The notes: a model not told the origin generated them from the sequence alone. A DNA stretch of 11,212 nt from Bacteroidota bacterium (GCA_018224415.1 JAGTUZ010000016.1:1-11212); one strand, 5' to 3'. Positions 1 through 7,576 are shown, counted from the first letter of the stretch. A program made the numbers and translations.

Positions 1-58
1 GCTTCCGTTCGTCGTTGTCCTCGGCGGACGTATTGTCTGGAAGGACCGCAAGCTCTGA
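1..58 (+). CDS. C-terminal end of an upstream membrane protein (partial)
   Basis: An open frame enters from the window edge and stops with TGA at 56-58. Its last 18 residues read LPFVVVLGGRIVWKDRKL, a hydrophobic stretch followed by a basic tail, typical of a last transmembrane helix with positive residues on the cytoplasmic side. This resembles the end of GldG/ABC-2-type auxiliary membrane proteins, but 18 residues cannot identify a family. The stop lies 41 bp before the next gene on the same strand with no terminator between them, so the two are probably co-transcribed. Confidence 0.45.
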   Translation, partial: LPFVVVLGGRIVWKDRKL

Positions 59-99
59 GACTCATCTCGATTCACATCACACTATGCCGGAGGCAGGCC

Positions 100-2163
100 A
101 TGCGCAGACTCATTCCCACCTTCCTCGTCCTCATGCTGGCCACCTGTTCGCTGCAGGCACAGATGGATCAGCCACTGCAGCTCACCTGTACCCATCCCGA
201 CGCTGCGGCGGCGGATGTTCGGGGCGTGTCCGCGACCGATCCGCCGTGGCTTACCGTTACACCTGTCGATGCGAAAGGGGACCATATCCCCGGCCTGACA
301 CCGGCGGACTTCCGTATCGTCAAAGGAAAAAAAGAAGCGGAAATCCTCGAAGTATCGGAGATCACGGCCGTGGAAAACACGGTGATGCGCGTGGTGTTCA
401 TGGTCGATAACAGCCAGTCGATGAGTCCGTATCTCGAGCTGCTGCGTCGCACGCTCGATCGCACCATCCGCGCCTTCTCTCCGGCCGTGCGCGTGTCGGT
501 GATGTTTTTCCGTGAAGGGGATCTGGCCATGGCACCGTTCCAACACAACGGGGAGCCACTGCCGCTGATCCGCCTTCCCTACACGACGGACAAGCCGCGT
601 GCGGCGGACTATGTCTCGAAAATTCTCGTCGAGCGCGGCCTCTCGCGCAACACCTATCTGTACGACGGTGTGTACGCCGTGTCGCAGCAGATCGCCGCCG
701 ACACCGGCAAGGTGGACCGCAGCTTTGCCATTATCTTCAGCGACGGGGAGGATCTTGGAAGCAAGGTCGGTGCGGAGACCGCCCTGCGGTCTGAAAAGTT
801 CGGCACAATGTTTTTCACCATCGACTACCTCACGAATGCAAACCGCTTTTTGGTGGATCTCGCCAAACAGACGGGCGGCGAACATTTCCAGGCCCGCAAC
901 GCCGAAGACCTCACCGGTATCTTTGACGCCATCGCCGAAAAAATCGTCGCGAAGGGCTATACCGTGTCGTACCGATTCAAGCGTCCGCCCATCGTGTCTC
1001 TCCAAACCTCGACTGCGGAACTGGTGATGGAAGAGGAGGTCGTTCGCGAGACCTTCCCCATGCTCAACTATGTGTTTTTCGAACAGAACTCCGCTGTCAT
1101 CCCCGAGCGATACACCCGGCTTCAACCTGAGGTCGTCGCGGCGTTCGACGAGAGCGCCATCGAAGGGGGAGCGCTGGATTTCTACTACAACGTGCTCAAT
1201 ATCATCGGTACGCGCATGCGGGCGCTGCCCGACGCGTCCATAACCGTCCGCGGTCACGTGAACGGTACAGGAAGGGAGAAGGGCAACACCGCGCTGGCGC
1301 AGGACCGCGCCGCAGCGGTGCGAGACTATCTTCGTACCGTATGGGGGATTGCGGACACGCGCATCCTGCTTGAGCACGGCAATATGCCGGCCGTGCCGTC
1401 ATCGTCGCGCGACACGCTCGGACAGGCGGAAAACCGCCGCGTCGAGATTTCATCGGAAAGCTGGGAGCTCCTGCGGCCGGTCACCTTCGTGCGCCGTATC
1501 GCTGGTCTGACCCCCCCCGACATCCGCGTGCAGCCGTCGATCGAGGCGGACGAGGGACTCGAACACTGGGTGTTTACCGTGGAGCAGAGAGGCGATGTGT
1601 TTGACACGCGCAAGGGATCACAGGCCGAGCGCAGTATCACGTGGAACTGGAAAAACACACAGGGCGAACTGCCCGCGAGCAACGGTGATCTCTCGCTGCG
1701 CATGCTCGTGCGTGACCGTGCGGGCGACACCGCGCTCAGCGACGCTGTTGTCGTGTCTGTGCGGGAGGTCCGCAGCGAGAGCCGGCAAAACATCGAGGTG
1801 TCTGACGACGGCGTCACCAAGGAAAAAATCAGTCTTATTCTCTTTCCCTTCGACGTGGCCAAACCCGGCGAGCGCAACGAGCGCATCATGCAGGATTATG
1901 TGTACCCGCGCATCACGGCGGGGTCACGCGTGACGGTCAATGGATACACCGACGCCATCGGCAGCGAGGAATACAACCTCAAACTGTCGCAGCAGCGCGC
2001 CGATGCCGTGCGCGATGTCATGCTTGCCCGCATGGGAGAAGAGGCGTCGGAACGGGTGATCGCCGTGGGACTTGGAGAAACAGACCCGGTATTCTCCAAC
2101 GATGTGCAGGAAGGCCGATTCTACAACCGGACAGTCAACCTCGTGATCGAGCGCTATCCGTAG
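100..2163 (+). CDS. Exported von Willebrand A domain protein with two OmpA-like C-terminal domains
   Basis: Predicted envelope protein of 687 aa. Residues 1-20 form a signal peptide (basic start, hydrophobic core, then SLQA before Q21). Cleavage by signal peptidase I is likely; LATC at 13-16 is only a poor lipobox. A von Willebrand A domain spans about 96-290. It carries the metal-site motif DNSQS (D103, S105, S107), a candidate metal-site threonine T185, and FSDGED at 213-218. A first OmpA-like domain covers about 323-453 and a second about 576-686. In the second, D618 and R633 match in spacing the two peptidoglycan-binding residues of E. coli OmpA (D241, R256). In the first, the aspartate is replaced by N388 while R403 is kept. 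The start is supported by GGAGG at 89-93. The gene probably anchors to peptidoglycan through its C-terminus and displays the A domain in the periplasm. The ligand is unknown. Confidence 0.85.
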   Translation: MRRLIPTFLVLMLATCSLQAQMDQPLQLTCTHPDAAAADVRGVSATDPPWLTVTPVDAKGDHIPGLTPADFRIVKGKKEAEILEVSEITAVENTVMRVVFMVDNSQSMSPYLELLRRTLDRTIRAFSPAVRVSVMFFREGDLAMAPFQHNGEPLPLIRLPYTTDKPRAADYVSKILVERGLSRNTYLYDGVYAVSQQIAADTGKVDRSFAIIFSDGEDLGSKVGAETALRSEKFGTMFFTIDYLTNANRFLVDLAKQTGGEHFQARNAEDLTGIFDAIAEKIVAKGYTVSYRFKRPPIVSLQTSTAELVMEEEVVRETFPMLNYVFFEQNSAVIPERYTRLQPEVVAAFDESAIEGGALDFYYNVLNIIGTRMRALPDASITVRGHVNGTGREKGNTALAQDRAAAVRDYLRTVWGIADTRILLEHGNMPAVPSSSRDTLGQAENRRVEISSESWELLRPVTFVRRIAGLTPPDIRVQPSIEADEGLEHWVFTVEQRGDVFDTRKGSQAERSITWNWKNTQGELPASNGDLSLRMLVRDRAGDTALSDAVVVSVREVRSESRQNIEVSDDGVTKEKISLILFPFDVAKPGERNERIMQDYVYPRITAGSRVTVNGYTDAIGSEEYNLKLSQQRADAVRDVMLARMGEEASERVIAVGLGETDPVFSNDVQEGRFYNRTVNLVIERYP

Positions 2164-2180
2164 GACTGATAATGGCGCTG

Positions 2181-2222
2181 ATACGTCGAACGGCCACCCA
2201 TCGGGGTGGCCGTTCGACGTAT
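2181..2222. terminator. Perfect 19-bp hairpin between convergent genes
   Basis: The left arm 2181-2199 and right arm 2204-2222 are exact reverse complements over 19 bp, with an ATCG loop at 2200-2203. The hairpin starts 17 bp after the stop of the upstream plus-strand gene and ends 44 bp beyond the stop of the minus-strand bshC, so it can serve both directions. No T-tract follows on either strand, so it is not a textbook intrinsic terminator. It may stop transcription with help from a factor or protect 3' ends. Confidence 0.7.
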
Positions 2223-2266
2223 ATGTGCGAGAGGCGCAGCGTCAAGCGGAAGCATCCCGCGAAGCG

Positions 2267-3892
2267 TCAGAGGAAGAGCAGGCGGTGCTCGGCGGGGAAG
2301 GGGTGACAGGCCTCTTCGATGTTCGTGAGCACATCCTTTCCGTAGCGGTTCAGGAAGGTCGCGATGTTGATCTGCCGTTCCTGTGGTTTGCCTTCGGGGA
2401 AAAGATAGACGTGCATTTTCTCGATCTGTCGTGTGAGCACTTCGTCATTCTGGCGACGGTGCTGACCGAGTTTTTCCTCGAATGTCGCGAGACTGCGTTC
2501 GATATTGGCACGTGTGGAGTCCGCCGGACCGCGAAGGTTCTGATGTTCCGCGCCCGCGAGCGCGGGGAGTTCCTCAAGCATTTCGGTGAACCGCGCGCGG
2601 AAGTTCTCGAAATCAAAACGATCTGCAACGTCATCTCCACGCGGCACGAGCGCCCACGCCTGTTCGTTGTCGAGGAACATGGCGGCATAGGGCAGATTGA
2701 ATTTCCGGAACACCTTGTCCACTTTCCCCTCGACGATCGTAATGCTGGCGCGGGGAACGATGATGGGCATCGGCACCTGGAAATGATCGTAGGCAGGTTG
2801 CAGCTGTGCGAAATACGACACTTCCGACGGGCCGGCGACATACGCCGCGGTGGGGAGGAGGAAATCCTGCATGATGGGCCGGAGCAGGACGTTCGGGCTG
2901 AAGCGTTCCGGCTCCGATCCGGCGATCTCCAGCAGTTCGTCGCGTGTGAAACGCTGGCGTGTGCCTTTGAGGAAAAACCCGTACTCGCTGGGCTCGATCG
3001 GGTAGCGGTTGTCCTTGTGCAGCATGAAAAGGTTCACCGCACGCGGCTTGATCTGCGCGTGATACCGTTCCTCGAGCTCGGCGCTGCGTTTGATGACCTC
3101 CTCGCCCGTGGTTGGGAAGGTCTCCAGTTCCTGAAGGATCACCGGTGTGGCAAGCTGTTTGATGGTCGGATCCGAAGGATCGATGAAGACGATGCCGCTC
3201 TCCGGATACAGCTGGTTGAACAGGCGGGCGAAGGCGCGCTGCAGGCTTCCGTCCGGCGCGTAGCTGCCGCGCAGCATGCGGAAGAGGTCGCCCGAAAAAT
3301 CGCTGGCAGAAAGCAGCGCCTGGAGCTGTGCAATCGTCTCTTCCATGCGTTCGTCGATGGCGCGGAGCGAGACGGGACGCAGGTCGCGCGTCTCTTCCTC
3401 TGCAGGTTCGGCATAGGCAACCCGTGCAAAATCGTTCTCGGCGGTGATCACGCCCGTGTTGTTGATTTCCTTGAAATCGTGGTCCTCACTCTCGAGCCAG
3501 AACATCGGCACAAACGTGTAGGCAGGAAACTGTTCGGCGAGCCAGCGTGAAAGCTGCACGGCAGTCAGGGCCTTGTAGAGCGTATACAGCGGTCCGGTGA
3601 ATATTCCGACCTGCTGGCCGGTCACCACGGTAAACGTAGTCGTTGATCGAAAGCGTTCGAGATTCGCAAAGGTGGCGTCCCCAGCGAGGAAGGACTTGTT
3701 CTGCGCCGCCAATGCAGCGTAGAGAGGTTCTCGCATATAGCTGCGCCGCTCGAGTTGCTGCAGATGCGTCTCGAAGGCCATCAAGTCGGAGAAATGTCCC
3801 ATGAAGAAGTTGCTGGCATCGGAGACATGTTCCGCGTAATCGACAAACAGTTTGGGGGTGCCCGGAAGCGCCGAGAAGGGGAGCGTGATCAT
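2267..3892 (-). CDS. bshC: Bacillithiol biosynthesis cysteine-adding enzyme BshC
   Basis: BshC carries out the last step of bacillithiol synthesis, adding cysteine to glucosaminyl-malate to give the main low-molecular-weight thiol of many Bacillota and Bacteroidota. Family hallmarks (541-aa numbering): TGQQVGIFTGPLYTLYKA at 91-108, FWLESEDHDFKEIN at 131-144, and a conserved block around 338-365 containing GPSEVSYFAQLQ. A long charged helical segment, probably the family coiled coil, occupies roughly 420-510. Length fits the family (about 540 aa). The start chosen is the ATG at 3892. The frame stays open upstream to 4018, but those codons lie on or above the promoter at 3921-3949 and do not look like BshC. 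No clear Shine-Dalgarno is seen. bshA and bshB are not in this window, so the pathway genes are dispersed, as is common. Confidence 0.93.
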   Translation of the reverse strand: MITLPFSALPGTPKLFVDYAEHVSDASNFFMGHFSDLMAFETHLQQLERRSYMREPLYAALAAQNKSFLAGDATFANLERFRSTTTFTVVTGQQVGIFTGPLYTLYKALTAVQLSRWLAEQFPAYTFVPMFWLESEDHDFKEINNTGVITAENDFARVAYAEPAEEETRDLRPVSLRAIDERMEETIAQLQALLSASDFSGDLFRMLRGSYAPDGSLQRAFARLFNQLYPESGIVFIDPSDPTIKQLATPVILQELETFPTTGEEVIKRSAELEERYHAQIKPRAVNLFMLHKDNRYPIEPSEYGFFLKGTRQRFTRDELLEIAGSEPERFSPNVLLRPIMQDFLLPTAAYVAGPSEVSYFAQLQPAYDHFQVPMPIIVPRASITIVEGKVDKVFRKFNLPYAAMFLDNEQAWALVPRGDDVADRFDFENFRARFTEMLEELPALAGAEHQNLRGPADSTRANIERSLATFEEKLGQHRRQNDEVLTRQIEKMHVYLFPEGKPQERQINIATFLNRYGKDVLTNIEEACHPFPAEHRLLFL

Positions 3893-3920
3893 AGCTGCGC
3901 GATGGTTGCGTGAAAACAGG

Positions 3921-3949
3921 AATATACGCGCCCAGGGTTGCACTGGCAA
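3921..3949 (-). promoter_or_regulatory. Sigma70-type promoter candidate for bshC
   Basis: Read on the minus strand, TTGCCA (3949-3944) is followed after 17 bp by TATATT (3926-3921). Each hexamer matches the consensus at five of six positions. Transcription would start near 3914, giving a leader of about 22 nt before the bshC ATG at 3892. The spacing fits the chosen start well. Confidence 0.6.
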
Positions 3950-4002
3950 GAAACCCCTCCCGAGCCCCCGACTGATTGCCATTCGATTCCGGCGGAATAT
4001 TC

Positions 4003-4031
4003 TTGACATTGAATCCACCCGGGCGTATTAT
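4003..4031 (+). promoter_or_regulatory. Near-consensus sigma70-type promoter for the large exported protein
   Basis: TTGACA at 4003-4008 is a perfect -35 hexamer. After a 17-bp spacer comes TATTAT at 4026-4031, five of six matches to TATAAT. Transcription would begin near 4038, leaving a leader of about 137 nt before the ATG at 4175. It points away from the bshC promoter, making 3893-4174 a divergent control region. Confidence 0.65.
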
Positions 4032-4039
4032 GTCGTTCA

Positions 4040-4070
4040 TAATAACCGATATGGTTGTCCGCTAATAACC
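4040..4070 (+). repeat. Two TAATAACC direct repeats just after the predicted transcription start
   Basis: TAATAACC occurs at 4040-4047 and again at 4063-4070, a 23-bp period, close to two helical turns. Both copies lie within about 35 bp after the predicted start site, where a repressor could act. A small hairpin follows, GGGAC (4072-4076) pairing with GTCCC (4080-4084) over a 3-nt loop. A role as operator is inference; eight-base repeats can arise by chance. Confidence 0.35.
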
Positions 4071-4101
4071 CGGGACACCGTCCCACCATGACATCACGAC
4101 G

Positions 4102-4133
4102 CGGCTGCATTGCGGGACGGCTGCATTGCAGGA
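4102..4133 (+). repeat. 16-bp tandem duplication in the 5' leader
   Basis: CGGCTGCATTGCGGGA (4102-4117) is followed directly by CGGCTGCATTGCAGGA (4118-4133), two units differing at one base. It lies in the untranslated leader of the large exported protein. It could be a slippage product or could shape the leader RNA; nothing in the sequence decides between these. Confidence 0.6.
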
Positions 4134-4163
4134 GTTGTTTGGCGGGACAGTGTCATGCATCGC

Positions 4164-4170
4164 GTGGAGG
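4164..4170 (+). promoter_or_regulatory. Ribosome binding site deciding the ATG at 4175
   Basis: GTGGAGG at 4164-4170 lies 4 nt before the ATG at 4175. That ATG opens directly into a signal peptide. The same frame is open upstream (TTG at 4055, ATG at 4088), but starting there would put about 30-40 Arg/Cys-rich residues before the signal peptide, which is implausible. Confidence 0.7.
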
Positions 4171-4174
4171 TATC

Positions 4175-7042
4175 ATGGCCGCACGTTTCTGTATCCCGAT
4201 AATGTTCCTATTCGCCGTCCTGACCCCGAGTATACACGCGCAGCGCTTGGTGACGTTCGACGCGAGGCATGCGGGCGATGGCACCGCCCTTGTCCTCGAC
4301 AGTGTGCGCGTGGTCAATCTTGCGAATGGCGGCACGCACACGCTCATCGGCAGCACGACGTACGACCTCGACCTTCTGACCGGCGTTCACCCAACCGCGA
4401 TGCCCGCGGCATTCGGTCTTTCGGTGAATTATCCGAATGCCTTCTCCGATGCCACGAGCTTCACCGTCCTGCTCCCACATGCGCAGTCGCTGTGGCTGCA
4501 GGTCTTCGATCTGCATGGACGCAGGGTTGCACGCCATGCCGCCGGGCTCGAGGCAGGGCTGCATCGGTTCAGCTTCATCGCTGCGGGACTCCCGCACGGT
4601 GTGTACATTCTCACCGCGAGCAACGGATCAGCAATACGGACGCGCAAGCTGCTCAAGATCGGCGGCGTTGGCGAGGGCAATGCTGCACTGCGCCATCTCG
4701 GGCAGGCCGACGCGGGAACAATGGGCAAGGAGGTCGCCGACCTCTATCGTTTCACCGCCTACGCCGAGGCATTCGAACCCGAAGTGATCGACAACGCCAC
4801 CCCGCAACCGGGACAGACCTTCTCGTTCGACCTACGCGTTTCGGTGGACCCTCGCATCGATCCCGCGTCGCGCAGCGGACTGCGTGGCGTCGAATATGAC
4901 TGGACCCTGCAATCGGATGTTGTTCCGGCGCAGGCACGCTATCGCTGGGACTTCGGTGACGGACAGACGCAGGAGGTCGACGACGATCGGAGCGTGTCGC
5001 ACAGCTATTCCTCCGAGGGAAGCTACCAACTGCACGCACGCATGTACAACCGCCGGAACGGCAACTTCATCTCCCAAGCGAGTGCGATCGTGGATATCGG
5101 CACCGAAGGACGCATTCGCACTGGAGATGCGGTGGAGGTCGCCCGTGGCGACATCGGCGCCGACGGTGGCGCGATCACGGTCACCCAGTCGGGAACACCG
5201 GTGACGGGACTGAGCGTCGTGGTGGGCGCGTTTGGCTACGAAACAACGCGGGAATTCGTCATTTCCTATGCTCCTGTGCTTTCGCACGGAATGGGAGAGG
5301 ACTTTCTGCCTCTCTCTCCGCTCATAACCCTGGAGAATGGAGGGGGCTACTCCGAGGACCCGATGATTCTCTGCATTCCCGTTACCCTGCCGGCCGATCA
5401 CTTTGCGATGGTCTTCTTGTATGACGAGCAGACCGGCGATCTCGAGGGTCTCCCGATTATCAGCTTGGACAGAAGCAGCATCTGTGTTGCCAGTCGGCAC
5501 TTTTCGGCGGCCGTGACACGACTGGGAAAACGCAACACGGGGACGACGGACGGGAGTTACGTCCAGCTGATCGTGGCGGCGGTATCCACGGATCGCCTGT
5601 CCGGAAAAATCATGTCATCGTTCCGACCGGGGGTGGACGATTGGGAATTTCCCAACCACGGTTCATATCGTTCTCCCAGTGGACACTGTGCGGGGCAGAC
5701 CATTTCGGCCATGTGGTACTATTCCGCACAACGTCTCGGCCGCGGAGAACAGCCACTCAATTCCCGTTTTGATCAGGTGCACACCGACTCGATGTGGATG
5801 GACAATCCGCACGGTTACCGGTTGTGTTCCGTCGTACAGGAGGATATCCGCTGGGACGAGCGGGGGACGTGGTGGGAACACTTCGACACGACGGGAACAG
5901 GGGTGTATACAAGAGACAGTCTGAACTTTCTTGCCTTCAAATATGCCGTATTGATGACGGAGAAACCGCAGTACGTCTCCGTGCGGAGGCCATCGGGTGG
6001 TCACGCGCTGATCCTGTACGGTGTCGATGGCGATTCTCTCATGATCGTCGATCCGAACTACCCGGGAGCATCTCGTGGGACAAGTCTGCGCGACGGGGTT
6101 CTTCAACCTTACCGGACGATGCCGAGGGTCGGCCATTCCGTGAAGACATATCCGACGATCAGGTACTACGCCAAGACAGCCATGATTGATTACCAGGCCC
6201 TGGCCGACAGATGGAAGCAGTTCGAGGAGAAAACGATTGGTACGCTTGCACCGAACCTATTTCCAGGCGTTGAACTGCTCCAGATCACTCCGGAAGGAGA
6301 GCTTCCCCTGGATGCCTTCGTCAAGACATCGTCGGATACCCTCGTCCTGGTCGCGCGATGTCAGGATTGTATCGAAACATTCCAGGAAAGGCGAACAGGA
6401 TTGCAGGTCTTCAGCGAACAGGGCAACCATCTTGGCTGGCATGATGCCACCGGAGTCCTTCGCATCCCCGTGCTTCCCGGTCGACAGCGCTATGGGTTGG
6501 TCGTGGCGGGTTGGCCGGTTGCCGGCGTGGGAGGAACGCCGGATTACATATCTTTCGTCTGGCTGGAGGTAGAGAAGGAGGTTACGGCTTCATTCGGTTT
6601 CGGTCTGAACGCCACATGCAATGACACCGGCGCCCGAGGAAGGTATGGACTGCCCGCTGGCTCGCTCGGGATTCCCGGTACATGGTCCGGTGATACCTTC
6701 ACCGGGACACTCGACATGTTGTATCAGGGATACCAGTACAATCTGAATCTGGTCTCGATCATCGATACGATGACAAACGAGTTGGAATCCTACGACTTCC
6801 GGCTTCATGTCACCAAGGACGAGCTTGATATGTCGATCACGTTGCTCGGCGCCGGCGTGCCGTTACTTTCGCACGGTGATGAAGGATTCGAATTCAGCAT
6901 ATCAGGCGAGGTGACATGCAACCATGTCGATTCCGCAACCGGCAATGTGTCACCCTACTGCGGGCAGCTCACCGATTGGGATTGCAAGGAACATACCGGC
7001 AAAGAGGCGTTCCTGACCATCTTGCTGCCGCCACGGCACTGA
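4175..7042 (+). CDS. Large exported protein: internal T9SS-tail-like domain, PKD domain and papain/C39-like peptidase-like domain
   Basis: A 955-aa secreted or surface protein of unknown overall function. Residues 1-23 are a signal peptide ending in HAQ. A short beta-rich segment (24-75) leads into a domain at about 78-164 that looks like the type A sorting tail of T9SS cargo: NYPNAF at 85-90, LQVFDLHGRRVARHAAG at 108-124, GLPHGVYIL at 138-146. In cargo this domain is C-terminal; here it is near the N-terminus. I recall a similar N-terminal placement in FISUMP-type Bacteroidota proteins. A PKD domain follows (about 238-309; YRWDFGDGQ at 256-264), then an unassigned beta-rich region (310-475). 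Residues about 480-670 resemble a papain/C39-like cysteine peptidase: GHCAGQTISAMWYY with C505, then GGHALILYG with H610, then VDPNYPG with D626 or N628. The C-terminal 270 residues hold a CQDC pair (729-732) and a beta-rich end without a second sorting tail. It is transcribed divergently from bshC. Activity and substrate are unproven. Confidence 0.8.
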   Translation: MAARFCIPIMFLFAVLTPSIHAQRLVTFDARHAGDGTALVLDSVRVVNLANGGTHTLIGSTTYDLDLLTGVHPTAMPAAFGLSVNYPNAFSDATSFTVLLPHAQSLWLQVFDLHGRRVARHAAGLEAGLHRFSFIAAGLPHGVYILTASNGSAIRTRKLLKIGGVGEGNAALRHLGQADAGTMGKEVADLYRFTAYAEAFEPEVIDNATPQPGQTFSFDLRVSVDPRIDPASRSGLRGVEYDWTLQSDVVPAQARYRWDFGDGQTQEVDDDRSVSHSYSSEGSYQLHARMYNRRNGNFISQASAIVDIGTEGRIRTGDAVEVARGDIGADGGAITVTQSGTPVTGLSVVVGAFGYETTREFVISYAPVLSHGMGEDFLPLSPLITLENGGGYSEDPMILCIPVTLPADHFAMVFLYDEQTGDLEGLPIISLDRSSICVASRHFSAAVTRLGKRNTGTTDGSYVQLIVAAVSTDRLSGKIMSSFRPGVDDWEFPNHGSYRSPSGHCAGQTISAMWYYSAQRLGRGEQPLNSRFDQVHTDSMWMDNPHGYRLCSVVQEDIRWDERGTWWEHFDTTGTGVYTRDSLNFLAFKYAVLMTEKPQYVSVRRPSGGHALILYGVDGDSLMIVDPNYPGASRGTSLRDGVLQPYRTMPRVGHSVKTYPTIRYYAKTAMIDYQALADRWKQFEEKTIGTLAPNLFPGVELLQITPEGELPLDAFVKTSSDTLVLVARCQDCIETFQERRTGLQVFSEQGNHLGWHDATGVLRIPVLPGRQRYGLVVAGWPVAGVGGTPDYISFVWLEVEKEVTASFGFGLNATCNDTGARGRYGLPAGSLGIPGTWSGDTFTGTLDMLYQGYQYNLNLVSIIDTMTNELESYDFRLHVTKDELDMSITLLGAGVPLLSHGDEGFEFSISGEVTCNHVDSATGNVSPYCGQLTDWDCKEHTGKEAFLTILLPPRH

Positions 7043-7123
7043 GCGCGCATGCGCGAAGTGTTGCGATTACGGATGGAATCGTACCTCAAGGAAGTCGGTT
7101 ATCGATGGACCGTCGTGATCTCG

Positions 7124-7152
7124 TTGCCAGTGCGTGGGAAAGATCGTACATT
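7124..7152 (+). promoter_or_regulatory. Promoter candidate for the redox operon, abutting the DUF309 start
   Basis: TTGCCA at 7124-7129, a 17-bp spacer, then TACATT at 7147-7152 (five and four matches to consensus). The start site would fall near 7159, on the ATG at 7158, implying an almost leaderless message for the first gene. This would explain why no Shine-Dalgarno is visible there. The -35 hexamer matches that of the bshC promoter. It remains a candidate only. Confidence 0.35.
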
Positions 7153-7157
7153 TCGGC

Positions 7158-7562
7158 ATGACGGATGCCGCCTCCCCATTGTCGGAAGAAGATGCAGGGC
7201 GCTTGCTCGAGGGCGTCCGGCTGTTCAACCAGCATCGTTTTTTCGATGCGCATGATGCGTGGGAGGATCTGTGGACGGAAACCCGCGGCGAGAAAAAATT
7301 GTTTTTACAGGGACTGATCCAGGCGGCGGTTGCCTACTATCACGCGCTGAACGCCAACAACGCCGGTGCGGCAAGCCTTCTTCCGCGTGCGATCGACAAG
7401 TTGCAGCGTTATACGCCGTCTTGCTGCGGCATTGATCTCGAATCCCTGCTTCCTGTCCTACGCGAACACGCGATATTGCTCACCCCCCAGCGTGACCTGC
7501 GAGAGGTCATTCTTGATGAGGAGACACTGCCGTCTCTGACCATACACACGCACATTTCCTGA
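7158..7562 (+). CDS. DUF309 family protein
   Basis: A small all-helical protein of 134 aa belonging to DUF309, whose biochemical role is unknown. Family motifs: FFDAHDAWEDLW at 28-39 (the conserved 'F-EAHE-WE-LW' pattern with acidic and His residues), FLQGLIQAAVAYYH at 49-62 and KLQRYTP at 81-87. The start is uncertain: the ATG at 7158 is chosen because it begins close to the conserved region. A GTG at 7134 would add eight residues but would lie inside the predicted promoter. Neither has a good ribosome binding site. The stop is 14 bp before the ferredoxin ATG, so it is likely the first gene of the redox operon. Confidence 0.85.
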   Translation: MTDAASPLSEEDAGRLLEGVRLFNQHRFFDAHDAWEDLWTETRGEKKLFLQGLIQAAVAYYHALNANNAGAASLLPRAIDKLQRYTPSCCGIDLESLLPVLREHAILLTPQRDLREVILDEETLPSLTIHTHIS

Positions 7563-7576
7563 AAGGAGATACAATA

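Noticed and set aside
82..1377. A 431-codon open frame on the minus strand opposite the von Willebrand A/OmpA gene
   Set aside because: The plus-strand gene has a signal peptide, ribosome binding site and domain motifs; the antisense translation has none.
2225..3550. A 441-codon open frame on the plus strand opposite bshC
   Set aside because: It lies antisense to a clear BshC with strong family motifs, its translation is rich in His/Arg/Glu with no recognisable domain, and such frames are common opposite GC-rich genes.
4055..4174. Upstream in-frame starts (TTG 4055, ATG 4088) for the large exported protein
   Set aside because: They would place an Arg/Cys-rich stretch before the signal peptide, while ATG 4175 has GGAGG four bases upstream and opens directly into the signal peptide.
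7044..7055. 12-bp palindrome CGCGCATGCGCG after the stop of the large exported protein
   Set aside because: It allows only a 4-bp stem with a 4-nt loop and has no T-tract, so it is not supported as a terminator; an operator role cannot be argued from one copy.
7049..7255. Small 68-codon frame starting just after the large exported protein
   Set aside because: It has no ribosome binding site or recognisable domain and overlaps DUF309 out of frame for nearly half its length.
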